A program made the position numbers and the translations under genes. Below are positions 41,902 to 50,683 of a stretch of DNA of 64,000 nt, piece after piece. Origin of the DNA: Candidatus Krumholzibacteriota bacterium. Lineage in GTDB: Bacteria; Krumholzibacteriota; Krumholzibacteriia; JAJRXK01. How positions within the stretch are numbered: the first letter of the stretch is position 1; each line of letters begins with the position of its first letter. The stretch is from the NCBI GenBank assembly GCA_029262065.1, contig JAJDAC010000026.1:27048-91047 (forward strand). The letters are read 5' to 3'. The notes under the pieces are model-generated. The model ran no database searches. It saw only the letters and a program-made list of their open reading frames with translations, and was not told the DNA's origin.

Positions 41902-42999
41902 ATGTCTCTCGAGCCCAGGTTGGTGGCCCAACGCGCCATTGACGCCCTTCCCGAGGCCCTCTCGAAGCGAGCGATCGTGCAGGGCATCGCCCTGCGCCTG
42001 GCCGATGAAGTCCTGCGCTACGGCGATGGCACGCTGCCGTTCCAGCGTCGGGGCGAGCAGGGCGACGGCGTGGTCGAGTTGATCTGTGAGGACCTCGAGG
42101 CCAGTCTGCTGCTGCAAGACCTCCTGGCCACCCAGGAAGAAGAGGCCGACGAACTGACGCCAGAAGAGAAGATGGCCCTCGTCCTCGACAAGGCCGAGAA
42201 GGTAAAGGCCCAGCTGGACGGCGGAGAGTCGCTGCAGAATCTCATTCGGGTCGAGCTGGCCGACACCGACTGTGGCGCTTGTGACCACCCCACATGTGAT
42301 CTGTATTCCATTGCATTGGCCAACGGCAAAGACCCCGACAACAACAAGTGCGAGCCCGGCGGGCCCAAAGTGACCGCGCAGGTCGAGCTGGTCATGTCGG
42401 TCGGTCGCGGCGAACAGGTCAACGCCGAGAAGATCCTGGGCATCGAGTCACAGGCTAAGGACGAGCCCAAGCGCGAAGGCGGGCTACGCGCACTCGAAAT
42501 CAGCACGGGGCGCGGCTTCCCCGCGGTGGTCTTCAGCCAGCTTTTCCCCGACGTCGACTTCGAGGTAATCGAGAGCGATCTGAAGCGAGTGTGGTTCCTG
42601 AAACGACTGATGAACATGATGAGCATTCGCAATTGCCGCATCCGCGTGGGTCGCCCCGAAGATTTCGTCGATCAACTGGCGGGGCACTTCGACGCGGTGT
42701 TCATCAAGCATACGCACATTACGCAAGCGGTCATGGAAGGCCTTTCGTTCGTACGCCCGGGCGGCACGTTGGTGAACTGGCAGGATAAGAACTGGAGCGT
42801 GGTGGGATCGGAATACCAGCACAGCGGGCCGGGCATGCGAATGCCGTTGCGCGCGCCGGCATTTTTCAAGAGCGATCCGATTTCGCAGAGCGTACTGCTC
42901 ATGACCGTGCGTCCCGACGAACCGTCCGAGACACCGGTCGACCCCGCGCCCGAGTCCACCGACGCTCCGGAGGCGACCGATGATTCGGTCGCCGTCTAG
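41902..42999 (+). CDS. Fe-S (RnfB-type) domain fused to RsmG-like methyltransferase
   Basis: 365 residues from ATG 41902 (GAGG nine bases upstream). An N-terminal helical segment (residues 1-115) leads to CGACDHPTC...C, four cysteines at 124, 127, 132 and 150 (CX2CX4CX17C) followed by EPGG, the PF04060-type 4Fe-4S motif found in RnfB. From about 190 the sequence matches an RsmG/GidB-like methyltransferase: ALEISTGRGFPAVVFSQLFP, DVDFEVIESDLKRVWFLKRL, NCRIRVGRPEDF, and later RPGGTLVNWQDK. RsmG methylates G527 of 16S rRNA; the substrate of this fusion is unknown. The acidic tail (DAPEATDDSVAV) is unusual. It is followed 11 bases later by a small membrane protein. Confidence 0.85.
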   Translation: MSLEPRLVAQRAIDALPEALSKRAIVQGIALRLADEVLRYGDGTLPFQRRGEQGDGVVELICEDLEASLLLQDLLATQEEEADELTPEEKMALVLDKAEKVKAQLDGGESLQNLIRVELADTDCGACDHPTCDLYSIALANGKDPDNNKCEPGGPKVTAQVELVMSVGRGEQVNAEKILGIESQAKDEPKREGGLRALEISTGRGFPAVVFSQLFPDVDFEVIESDLKRVWFLKRLMNMMSIRNCRIRVGRPEDFVDQLAGHFDAVFIKHTHITQAVMEGLSFVRPGGTLVNWQDKNWSVVGSEYQHSGPGMRMPLRAPAFFKSDPISQSVLLMTVRPDEPSETPVDPAPESTDAPEATDDSVAV

Positions 43000-43010
43000 A
43001 TCCTGACCCC

Positions 43011-43334
43011 GTGAATCAGAAAATCATCATCGGAGCTGGCCTGGGCGCGGCGCTGGGATTCATCGGCGCGGTTTCCGTGTCCCTGGCCCGGACCAATGAG
43101 TTGTTCTGGGCCGTCATGTTTGCCCTGCTGGGAGGCGCCATGGGAGCCACGGGCTGGTGGATTCTGCGCCAGAGCGGCGACGTGAAGAAAATGAGCACCG
43201 CGCTACCCCTTTCGGGTGCCGTGGTTGCCTCGCTGATCTGCGTGGTAACCGGCGAGCGTTTCATCCCCCCCGTCGTGGGTGCGTTCGTATTGGGCCTCCT
43301 GGTCGCCCCGTTCGTGTCACGCGGTTCTGCTTGA
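43011..43334 (+). CDS. Small integral membrane protein
   Basis: 107 residues from GTG 43011, 11 bases after the Fe-S/methyltransferase stop. About four hydrophobic segments are visible: IIIGAGLGAALGFIGAVSVS, LFWAVMFALLGGAMGATGWW, ALPLSGAVVASLICVVTG and PPVVGAFVLGLLVAPFVS, with a short charged loop (RQSGDVKKM) between the second and third. It has no catalytic motif and no family I can name. The tight spacing makes it part of the same transcript as the Fe-S/methyltransferase fusion; it might hold that protein or its partner at the membrane, which is inference. Confidence 0.75.
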   Translation: MNQKIIIGAGLGAALGFIGAVSVSLARTNELFWAVMFALLGGAMGATGWWILRQSGDVKKMSTALPLSGAVVASLICVVTGERFIPPVVGAFVLGLLVAPFVSRGSA

Positions 43335-43359
43335 CGCGGGTCGTCGACCCCACTACATC
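43331..43359 (+). promoter_or_regulatory. Possible internal promoter for the SPOR gene
   Basis: TTGACG (43331-43336) overlaps the stop of the membrane-protein gene; TACATC (43354-43359) follows after 17 bases. The start would be near 43366, leaving about 43 bases before ATG 43409. Confidence 0.5.
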
Positions 43360-43408
43360 CTAGACCTGTTCGACGGACCGCTTTTCCCTCGAAGCCCCCA
43401 GGAATGCA

Positions 43409-44089
43409 ATGACCGACCAAGAGTCCCCTGACCGCCGTCCTCTCATCTACATGCTGGTGGCCGTCGCAATCCTTGGCGTCGGCGTGTTCATCTTCTGGCC
43501 GCAGAGCGATTCCACCCCGGACATGGTGTTGACGCCCGAGAGCGTGAGAAACACGGCGCTGCAGGCCACCGAGGAGCATGCCGCGGCCGGCGACGACAAT
43601 GCCACGACAAGCGACGATCCGGTCGGCAACGCGCAGGTGGCCGATTCCAGCTTCAAGGCCGAACAGTCGATCGCCGACAGCCCGAACAAGAATTCGCTGC
43701 AGGTGGAAGAGCCCAAGCAGACGACGCCGAAGCCAACTCCCACCTCCACAACGACTTCCAAACCGAAACCCGTGGTAGCACCGACCAGCAAAAAGCCCGC
43801 GCCAACTCCCAAGGCGCCCGCTTCCACCCTGGCCTCGAACAAGCCCGGGACCAAGGGCAGCTACCTGTTGTTCGTGGGCAGCTTCCGCGATCAGGCCAAC
43901 GCCGAGCGCGAGGCAAAGCGCCTGCAGGCCAAAGACGTGCCGGCCGATGTCGCGCCGGCCGAGGTATCGAGCAGTGGCACGATCTACCGGGTTCGGGTGG
44001 GCTACTTTCCCCGCCGCGAGGACGCCGATGCCTACGGGCAGCGCCTTCGCCGCTCGATGTCGCTAAGTTATTGGATTGGCGAACGTTAG
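43409..44089 (+). CDS. SPOR-domain membrane-anchored protein
   Basis: 226 residues from ATG 43409, with AGGA just upstream. One membrane helix (LIYMLVAVAILGVGVFIFW) near the N-terminus is followed by a long disordered linker rich in Ser, Thr, Pro and Lys (for example TTTSKPKPVVAPTSKKPA). The last 80 residues are a SPOR domain (YLLFVGSFRDQANAEREAKR, YRVRVGYFPRREDADAYGQR). SPOR domains bind denuded peptidoglycan at the division site, so this is probably a cell-division or envelope protein like FtsN or DedD. It lies between the membrane-protein gene and the E1 gene and may have its own promoter. Confidence 0.93.
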   Translation: MTDQESPDRRPLIYMLVAVAILGVGVFIFWPQSDSTPDMVLTPESVRNTALQATEEHAAAGDDNATTSDDPVGNAQVADSSFKAEQSIADSPNKNSLQVEEPKQTTPKPTPTSTTTSKPKPVVAPTSKKPAPTPKAPASTLASNKPGTKGSYLLFVGSFRDQANAEREAKRLQAKDVPADVAPAEVSSSGTIYRVRVGYFPRREDADAYGQRLRRSMSLSYWIGER

Positions 44090-44110
44090 GGAGTTTCCCT
44101 ACTTCCGGTT

Positions 44111-44139
44111 TTGCCAGTCTGGGCCAGCGCCGGTATACT
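44111..44139 (+). promoter_or_regulatory. Sigma70-like promoter for the E1 gene
   Basis: TTGCCA (44111-44116) and TATACT (44134-44139) are exactly 17 bases apart. The transcript would start near 44146 and have a leader of about 115 bases before the TTG start at 44261. Confidence 0.7.
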
Positions 44140-44260
44140 GGGTCATCAAATACGGACACGACAGCCGCCAGGCGCTACGAGCGCCTTCGTGGGCGAGCGC
44201 CGCCCACCGACGGCCCGACCGATCTAAAACCAAACCGTCTCACTCAAGACAGGACCTATC

Positions 44261-46369
44261 TTGAAGACGCCGAACAACGCCAAGACCACGGCTTCGCTCG
44301 ACGCCGAGCAACTACTCGCTGCCTACCGCAACATGTATACGTCGCGCGCGGTCGACGACGAGGAGATCAAGCTCAAGCGCAAGAACGAGTACTACTTTCA
44401 GATCTCCGGGGCGGGGCACGAGGCCATCTTGACCGCCGCGGGCATGACCATGAAACCCGCGTACGACTGGTTCCTTCCCTACTATCGCGACCGCGCGCTG
44501 TGTCTGCAGTTGGGCATGACCCCGTACGAGATGTTTCTGCAAGGCGTTGGCGCCGAGGAAGACCCCAGCAGCGGCGGTCGCCAGATGCCGGCGCATTGGG
44601 GCCACGAGGCCCTGAACATCATCAGCAAGAGCAGTTGCACCGGCATGCACGCGCTGCATGCGGTCGGCGCGGCCGAAGCCGGTCGCTACGTGGAAACCGT
44701 GAAGGAAGCCCGCGGCGACGACACCTCGTTCGAAAAGGACGAGGTCATCTACATGTCCATTGGCGACGGATCCATCAGTGAAGGCGAGTTCTGGGAGGCA
44801 CTGAACAGCGCCTGCAACCTGGAAATCCCGGTGTTGATTCTGGTGGAAGACAACGGCTACGCCATTTCGACTCCCCGCTCGGTACAGACCGCGGGAATTC
44901 CCATTCATAAACTGGTGGCATCGTTTCCGAACCTGGCCGTCTTCGACGTGGACGGGAGCGACTTCGAGGCCAGCTTCGAAGTCATGTCCCAGGCGGTGCA
45001 ACACTGCCGCACAAGTCGCAAGGCCGCGCTCGTACGCGCAACCTGCACCCGTCCCTACGCGCACAGCATGAGCGACGACCACGCCACCTACCGCCCCGAA
45101 GAGGAACGCCAGGCCGAGCTCAAAGAAGACGCCATACCGGTCATGCGGCGGCAGCTCATCAAGAAGAAGGTCGCCGACGCGGCACGCCTCGACGCTCTCG
45201 AGGCCGAGTGGCGTAAGGAAGTACTGGACGCTTCCGAGCGCGCATTGAAAGCCAAACGCCATGACCCGGCCAACGTGGAGCTACACCTGTACAGCACCAC
45301 CGTCGACATGACGTCGTCGAGCTGGGAGTCCACGCCCGAAGAGGGACCCAATGACCCCATGGTGGTAGGCATCAACAAATGCCTTAGCGAGGAAATGGGT
45401 CGCAACCCACGCGTCGTGGTATTCGGCCAGGACGTGGCCGACGCCACGGTCGAGGAACATCTGGCCGAGTTGAAGGGCAAGGGCGGCGTGTTCAAGGCCA
45501 CCCACGGTCTGCAGAAAACCCACGGCTCCCACCGTTGCTTCAACTCACCGCTGGCCGAAGCCAACATTGTCGGACGCGCGGTCGGAATGGCGACCCGCGG
45601 ACTGAAGCCGGTGGTCGAGGTTCAATTCCTTGACTACATCTGGCCCGCGTACATGCAGATAAAGAATGAACTCGCCATGATGAGGTGGCGCAGCTTCGGC
45701 CATTTCAAAGCGCCCGTCGTGATTCGAGTAGCCTCGGGGGGATACCTGAACGGCGGTGCGATCTACCACAGCCAAAGCGGCGTGAACCTGTTCGCCGGAC
45801 TTCCCGGCCTGCGGGTCGCCATGCCCAGCAACACGACGGACGCGGTGGGCCTGTTGCGCACCGCGATTCGAGGCGATGACCCGGTGTTGTTTCTGGAACA
45901 CAAACACCTGTATCGGCAAATCTACGCCAAGGCCCCGTATCCCGGTCCCGACTACACCATTCCGTTCGGCCAGGCGCGTATCCACGTACCCGGCGATGAC
46001 GTCACCGTGGTGACATACGGAGCGTTGGTAAGGCGCAGCGAAATGGCCGCCAAGTCCGCTGCCAACGAAGGCATTTCGACCGAGGTGATCGACCTGCGAA
46101 CTCTTGCCCCGTGGGACAAGGAAGCCGTCGCCAAGAGCGTGAAGAAGACCGGGCGTTGCGTCGTGGTCTACGAAGACAACAAGACGCTGGGTTTTGGTTC
46201 GGAGATCTCGGCCTGGATTGCCGACGAGCTGTTCGAGTGGCTCGACGCTCCCGTGCGCAGGGTCGCGGCCTTGGACACCCCCGTGGCCTACGCTCCGGCC
46301 ACCGAGGAAGTAATCCTGCCGCAGACCCATAACGTACTAGCTGCGATTACGGAACTGGCGAACTACTGA
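44261..46369 (+). CDS. Fused alpha-beta E1 component of a 2-oxoacid dehydrogenase complex
   Basis: 702 residues from TTG 44261 (AGGACC upstream). The first 350 residues are E1-alpha: [34 protein letters not shown], and the thiamine-diphosphate motif [18 protein letters not shown] followed by [10 protein letters not shown]. The rest is E1-beta: [62 protein letters not shown]. Such one-chain E1 enzymes resemble branched-chain 2-oxoacid dehydrogenase E1 more than the homodimeric pyruvate type; they decarboxylate the 2-oxoacid and pass the acyl group to a lipoyl E2. E2 and E3 are not in the window. The likely substrate is a branched-chain 2-oxoacid or pyruvate. Confidence 0.93.
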   Translation: MKTPNNAKTTASLDAEQLLAAYRNMYTSRAVDDEEIKLKRKNEYYFQISGAGHEAILTAAGMTMKPAYDWFLPYYRDRALCLQLGMTPYEMFLQGVGAEEDPSSGGRQMPAHWGHEALNIISKSSCTGMHALHAVGAAEAGRYVETVKEARGDDTSFEKDEVIYMSIGDGSISEGEFWEALNSACNLEIPVLILVEDNGYAISTPRSVQTAGIPIHKLVASFPNLAVFDVDGSDFEASFEVMSQAVQHCRTSRKAALVRATCTRPYAHSMSDDHATYRPEEERQAELKEDAIPVMRRQLIKKKVADAARLDALEAEWRKEVLDASERALKAKRHDPANVELHLYSTTVDMTSSSWESTPEEGPNDPMVVGINKCLSEEMGRNPRVVVFGQDVADATVEEHLAELKGKGGVFKATHGLQKTHGSHRCFNSPLAEANIVGRAVGMATRGLKPVVEVQFLDYIWPAYMQIKNELAMMRWRSFGHFKAPVVIRVASGGYLNGGAIYHSQSGVNLFAGLPGLRVAMPSNTTDAVGLLRTAIRGDDPVLFLEHKHLYRQIYAKAPYPGPDYTIPFGQARIHVPGDDVTVVTYGALVRRSEMAAKSAANEGISTEVIDLRTLAPWDKEAVAKSVKKTGRCVVVYEDNKTLGFGSEISAWIADELFEWLDAPVRRVAALDTPVAYAPATEEVILPQTHNVLAAITELANY

Positions 46370-46376
46370 GAAGTGG

Positions 46377-46748
46377 TCAGGTCGGGCCGCGGTTGCACCA
46401 TCGGTACACCGCGGCCCACACCAGATCGCCCGCCACGAACAGTACGTAGGCAAGCGGCGCCGGTGGCCGCTGCCACGCTACCACGACCGCAATCGACAAC
46501 GCCCCCACCACGCGCAACCAGATGCTGGCCCGCACCAGATCAGGGTGCCGTTGCGGATCCTTGGCTGCCATGAGGTACACCACGGGTAGGACCGCCAGCG
46601 GCAGCGCGGACATGCGAAACAGAAACGGTTCCAACGGCACGGGGTGACCCAACACCCGAAACAGCCACGCCGGCATGGCCATCAACAGAACCAGGGCGGC
46701 CCAGTCGTAGGCTACGCTGGAATAGAGGGCAATGCGCAACGCGGACAT
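46377..46748 (-). CDS. Small membrane protein with four predicted helices
   Basis: 123 residues from ATG 46748, lying 20 bases after the BshB1-like stop. Hydrophobic segments: YDWAALVLLMAMPAWLFRVL, RMSALPLAVLPVVYLMAA, WLRVVGALSIAVVVAW and PLAYVLFVAGDLVWAAVYRW. No cofactor or catalytic motif is evident. Similar short four-helix proteins are found in many bacteria without known function. Its stop is seven bases from the end of the convergent E1 gene. Probably co-transcribed with the deacetylase gene. Confidence 0.75.
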   Translation of the reverse strand: MSALRIALYSSVAYDWAALVLLMAMPAWLFRVLGHPVPLEPFLFRMSALPLAVLPVVYLMAAKDPQRHPDLVRASIWLRVVGALSIAVVVAWQRPPAPLAYVLFVAGDLVWAAVYRWCNRGPT

Positions 46749-46768
46749 GCAACCAGCCTGGTGAACGT

Positions 46769-47506
46769 CTAGAGGTCGAAGAGGGTGGCGGCACCGCCGC
46801 CCATGGCGTCGTGGGTAATGAAACCTTCGCCCAGCTGTACGCCAATGCGGGCGCCGATGCTACTGCGAGCCAACAATAGAAAGTCCATGGCACTACGCTC
46901 ACCGCGCGAGATGGGCATCTGGCTGGCATACGCTTCGATGGCCGCGCGAACCGTGGATTCCTGATCACTCACGTCCACTACAAACGACGGCGGCTCGGTG
47001 TCGGGAATCATATAGTAGAACAATCGCTGTATCGCGTGCGGTTCCAACTCGGGCATGAGTTGCCGAAACCGCGCCAGCTTGCAGGCAGCCAACACGAGTG
47101 ATCCACAACTCAGATGATCGACGTTGCTGCGTCCGTCCATGGGCCCCGTACGCGCGTACGGAAACGGCGCGAACACCAACCGTGGTCGGCACTGCCGCAG
47201 AACACGCACGATCGCGTGTCGGTTTTCCAGATCATCGCTGAGTCCACCGTCGGGGAAATTCATGAGACGCACGTCGCACCGCAGGACTTCGGCGGCGGCG
47301 CGCGCCTCGCGCGTTCGCGTTTCAAGATCGCCGTGCGTCCCCATTTCGCCGCGCGTCATGGCCAGGATCGCCACCCGGTGTCCGGCGGCGGTAAGCTGGG
47401 CCACGGTCCCGGCCATGCCCATTTCCACGTCGTCGGGGTGGGCGCCGATGGCCAGGACGTCATAGGGCTGTGCGGTGCTCAGCGTATTCAGCTCAGGCGT
47501 AGTCAT
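46769..47506 (-). CDS. bshB1: PIG-L/LmbE deacetylase, BshB1-like
   Basis: 245 residues from ATG 47506; the longer frame upstream lacks similarity. The zinc motif AIGAHPDDVEMGMAGTV is at the N-terminus, followed by AILAMTRGEMGTHGDLETRT, VRLMNFPDGGLSDD and a SNVDHL segment where the family has HPDH; FVVDVSDQESTVRAAIEAYA and SQMPISRGER match the BshB1 C-terminal half. BshB1 removes the acetyl group from GlcNAc-malate in bacillithiol synthesis; other GlcNAc deacetylases are related, so the exact substrate is not proven. Bacillithiol or its N-methyl form is known in the FCB group. BshA and BshC are not in the window. Confidence 0.8.
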   Translation of the reverse strand: MTTPELNTLSTAQPYDVLAIGAHPDDVEMGMAGTVAQLTAAGHRVAILAMTRGEMGTHGDLETRTREARAAAEVLRCDVRLMNFPDGGLSDDLENRHAIVRVLRQCRPRLVFAPFPYARTGPMDGRSNVDHLSCGSLVLAACKLARFRQLMPELEPHAIQRLFYYMIPDTEPPSFVVDVSDQESTVRAAIEAYASQMPISRGERSAMDFLLLARSSIGARIGVQLGEGFITHDAMGGGAATLFDL

Positions 47507-47588
47507 GGGTCCAGAGTAGAGCGTACCCGCCGTCCCGCCAAGCCACGCCTTTGTGTCCGAAATCCGAAGCGCCCGATACCCCGCCGGA

Positions 47589-47981
47589 TCAGGCAAACGC
47601 GTCGAGGAGAGAGCCGGCCATTTCGGCGCCCCGCGCAACCACGCTGGCCATGGCCTGGTAGTACGTAGCCGCCTGGCTCATGTTCACCATTTCGGTGGCG
47701 AGATCCACGTTGCTACCTTCTTCGAAGGAAGTGGTTGGGCTACCACCGACGGGGGCCGTGTAGGTGTCATCCGAGGGCGTTGATGAGGGCACCAGCGGGC
47801 CCGGCGAGTCGTCGCGCAGCACGCGCAGATCAACGCCCTGCGAAGCAGCTGACTCCTGGGTCGACGCAATCAGGCGTTTGTATCCTGGCGTGTTTGCATT
47901 GGCCACATTGTTGGCAGACGCCCGGAACATTCCCTGGGCGGCGCGCATCCCACTTATGGCTGCTTCGGCAAACACGAACAC
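47589..47981 (-). CDS. Flagellar rod-type protein (FlgC/FlgG-like), isolated
   Basis: 130 residues from GTG 47981 (GAGG ten bases upstream). A longer frame to 48029 would add 16 residues that do not resemble rod proteins. The start FVFAEAAISGMRAAQGMFRA and SANNVANANTPGYKR is the conserved N-terminal signature of flagellar rod and hook proteins; the end SNVDLATEMVNMSQAATYYQ then AMASVVARG is the matching C-terminal signature. Between them is a short variable part, so the protein is the size of FlgC. In most genomes flgB, flgC and fliE sit together; here there are no other flagellar genes nearby. It could be a vestige or a displaced rod gene. Confidence 0.82.
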   Translation of the reverse strand: MFVFAEAAISGMRAAQGMFRASANNVANANTPGYKRLIASTQESAASQGVDLRVLRDDSPGPLVPSSTPSDDTYTAPVGGSPTTSFEEGSNVDLATEMVNMSQAATYYQAMASVVARGAEMAGSLLDAFA

Positions 47982-48059
47982 GTCGCGGAACCTCGGTGGT
48001 TTCCGTCCCCTCAGGAAGGGTATCGGCACATTTGGCCAGAACTTGAGGCAATAGTTTCC

Positions 48060-49544
48060 TCAACCGTCAAACGCGCCGCCCGGTCGCAATCGGTACGACC
48101 GCCCCGCGTCGGGAAGTATGAACTCGTCATGGGTACCATCGGGCCATTGCACGGTCAATGCGAAGGGTCCCATGGCGCCGCCCAAACCAAAATGCGCCGG
48201 CAGAATGGTTGAGTTCCACGGATTGGCAACCGGCTGCACCTGCCTCACGATCGTGCGCGACCCCGCCACCAACTCCAACCGCGCGCCCAACCCATGCGCC
48301 GGAGCCAGTAATTCCACGGTGATGCCGAGCAGCGGCGTACGGTTTTCGTAGAATTGCAACACGCCCCTGGCGTCCACGATCTCGCCCTTGCCACCGGTGG
48401 CCAGGATGTCGAGATCGCCGTCGGAATCGAAGTCGGCCGCCCAGGCGTTGGTCGACTGGCTGCGCACGTCGGCCAGTGCGCCCCACGTGGGACCCCGCGC
48501 CTCGAACGACCCATCGCCCCGCCCATGGGCCACGAGGTTGGCGTGGTTGTGTATCTCATCGTGTTGCGCAACGTACAGATCGAGCCACCCATCGTTGTCG
48601 AGGTCCTGCAACACGAACGAAGTCATCTCGTGCGAGAACTCCAGATCGAGTCGCGTCGCCGGTGAGAATTTCGCTTCCCCACCTGGTTCGGTCTGGTTCA
48701 AGGCCACGGCCATCTGGGCCGGAGCGGTGACGCCAAAAACAAGATCCACGCGCGCGTCCGAGTTCACGTCGGCGAAGGCCACGAGGCGGGTGCCCAGCGG
48801 TGGCCGCGCCCCGCTTGCAAGCAACACGTCGTGAAAATTGCCGCGCCCATCGTTGATCAACAGAGCCACGGTGAGGCCGGCCACGCACAAATCGGTATCG
48901 CCATCGCCATCCACGTCGGCGGCCGCGCCCGCCACGATCCACGGCGGGTTCGCTGGGGCCAGCAGTCGGTCGCTCCAGTCCATGAAGCCAGGAGTCCAGG
49001 CGAAGAGGCGTGGCGGAGAGAGATAGTTCAGCACCAGAAGCTCGGGTGGGGGGCTGCCGTCCAACTCGACCCAAAGCGCGCCCCGGCCGCGCCCCGCCGT
49101 GTCGACAAGCGCCGGCCACATGGGCGCCACATCCACGAACGCCGCGTTGCCGTCGTTCTGCAGAAGCCGATTGGGACGGCCACCACCCACCGTGACGTAC
49201 AGGTCCCGATCACCGTCGCCGTCGAAGTCCGCCGCCGCCGCCCCGTGTTGATCGGAGAACATGGGCAGGTTGTCCCCCGACGGTAGCGACCGAAAACGTA
49301 TCCCCTGCGGGCGAGCCAGAAAAACGAGCGCCTTCTCGTGGTGGCGCGAAAGGAAAACGTCCAACCGATGATCCCCGTTCAGATCGGCCACCGTGGTTCC
49401 AAACGTCTTGCCCTGGTCCGGCAGTCCAATGCGTGGCCGCGGCGCGAACATGGTGCTGACGCCAGCGGCGCAGCCCAACCCGGCCAACGTCATCCACGCC
49501 ACCATGGCCAACTTGACCCACGTGCCGACAGGCCCTAACTTCAA
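48060..49544 (-). CDS. Secreted FG-GAP/VCBS-repeat propeller protein with C-terminal ASPIC/UnbV-like domain
   Basis: 494 residues from a TTG at 49544, chosen because it yields a signal-like N-terminus (KLGPVGTWVKLAMVAWMTLAG, then LGCAAG) and leaves the trpS start clear; the ribosome-binding site is weak and ATG 49505 is an alternative. Seven-bladed propeller repeats carry the calcium motifs DLNGDHRLDVFLS, DFDGDGDRDLYV, DVDGDGDTDLCV, DVNSDARVDLVF, DLDNDGWLDLYV and DFDSDGDLDILA. The last 90 residues (LLAPAHGLGARLELVAGSRT, LGGAMGPFALTVQWPDGTHD) match the ASPIC/UnbV domain. A cysteine near the signal could be lipid-modified, but the lipobox is poor. Probable surface adhesion or ligand-binding protein. 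Confidence 0.85.
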   Translation of the reverse strand: MKLGPVGTWVKLAMVAWMTLAGLGCAAGVSTMFAPRPRIGLPDQGKTFGTTVADLNGDHRLDVFLSRHHEKALVFLARPQGIRFRSLPSGDNLPMFSDQHGAAAADFDGDGDRDLYVTVGGGRPNRLLQNDGNAAFVDVAPMWPALVDTAGRGRGALWVELDGSPPPELLVLNYLSPPRLFAWTPGFMDWSDRLLAPANPPWIVAGAAADVDGDGDTDLCVAGLTVALLINDGRGNFHDVLLASGARPPLGTRLVAFADVNSDARVDLVFGVTAPAQMAVALNQTEPGGEAKFSPATRLDLEFSHEMTSFVLQDLDNDGWLDLYVAQHDEIHNHANLVAHGRGDGSFEARGPTWGALADVRSQSTNAWAADFDSDGDLDILATGGKGEIVDARGVLQFYENRTPLLGITVELLAPAHGLGARLELVAGSRTIVRQVQPVANPWNSTILPAHFGLGGAMGPFALTVQWPDGTHDEFILPDAGRSYRLRPGGAFDG

Positions 49545-49582
49545 CCGCAGCTTTGTTTTCTTAGGCAACCTCAAGGAACACC

Positions 49583-50563
49583 ATGCGCATTCTCTCTGGG
49601 ATCCAGCCATCGGGCCGGCTCCACATTGGCAACTATTTCGGTGCCATCAAACAACACGTCGCGTTGCAGGAAGAAGCGGGAGCCGAGTGCTTCTACTTTA
49701 TCGCGGACTATCATTCCATGACCACCTTGCATGACGCGCAGGAGTTGCGCGAGTACGCGCGCGATGTGGCGGTGTCCTACATGGCCCTGGGGCTCGACCC
49801 CGAACGCACGGTGTTCTACCGCCAAAGCGACGTGCCCGAGGTACACGAACTGGCGTGGATGCTGGCTTCATGCACGGGCATGGGCCTGCTCGAACGAGCC
49901 CATTCCTACAAAGACAAAGTCGGGCGCGGAATCAAACCATCCGTGGGACTCTTCTACTACCCGGTGCTCATGGCGGCCGACATCCTGATCGTGAAGTCGG
50001 ACATGGTGCCCGTGGGCAAAGACCAGATTCAACACGTGGAAATGACCCAGGACATGGCGCAGTCGTTCAACGCCGCGTACCAGACCGACGTACTGTTGCG
50101 GCCGGAGTATCGACTGTCCAGGACGCCCCGCGTCATTGGCACCGATGGTGAGAAGATGAGCAAGAGCTACGGCAATACCATCGAGATCTTCGCCGAAGGC
50201 AAGGCACTCAAGAAGAGCGTGATGGGCGTGGTCACCGCGTCGGTAGCCTTGGGCGATCCCATGGAGCCCGAGGGCGATACCGTGGTGGAGCTGTACTCTC
50301 TTTTTGCCACCGGCGACGAGCTGGACCAGATGAAACAGGAGTACCGCTCGGGGGCCATCGGCTTCGGCGATGCCAAGAAGCGCCTGCTGGCCCGGGTAGA
50401 TGGAGAGTTCGCCGAGGCGCGCGAAAGACGCCGGGAGTTGCAGGCCAACCCCTCTTATGTCGATGATGTACTGGCCGAGGGACAACGTCGCGCTCAGGCG
50501 GTCGTTTCCGCGACAATGGATCAGGTCCGAGAGGCTTCGGGGTTCGGTCCCCGGATCCGCTGA
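49583..50563 (+). CDS. trpS: Tryptophanyl-tRNA synthetase
   Basis: 326 residues from ATG 49583, the usual bacterial length. Class I signatures are clear: the HIGH-type PSGRLHIGNYFGA at the N-terminus and KMSKSYGN at about residue 190. Between them are YHSMTTL, the GMGLLERAHSYKDK block and GLFYYPVLMAADILIVKSDM with VPVGKDQIQH, all TrpRS-specific. It charges tRNA-Trp. It diverges from the FG-GAP gene with only about 38 bases between starts, so each promoter must lie partly inside the neighbouring gene. The next gene on the same strand begins 120 bases after the stop. Confidence 0.97.
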   Translation: MRILSGIQPSGRLHIGNYFGAIKQHVALQEEAGAECFYFIADYHSMTTLHDAQELREYARDVAVSYMALGLDPERTVFYRQSDVPEVHELAWMLASCTGMGLLERAHSYKDKVGRGIKPSVGLFYYPVLMAADILIVKSDMVPVGKDQIQHVEMTQDMAQSFNAAYQTDVLLRPEYRLSRTPRVIGTDGEKMSKSYGNTIEIFAEGKALKKSVMGVVTASVALGDPMEPEGDTVVELYSLFATGDELDQMKQEYRSGAIGFGDAKKRLLARVDGEFAEARERRRELQANPSYVDDVLAEGQRRAQAVVSATMDQVREASGFGPRIR

Positions 50564-50683
50564 TTTCCCGGAACTTATTTCGGGCCAACGAGTTCAAGGT
50601 TAAGAGCGGTGTCCGTGGCCGCTTTAACACGGACAATGCTTGAATCCGGGGGAGCCCCCCCTACCCGACGGAGAACCGCCGCA

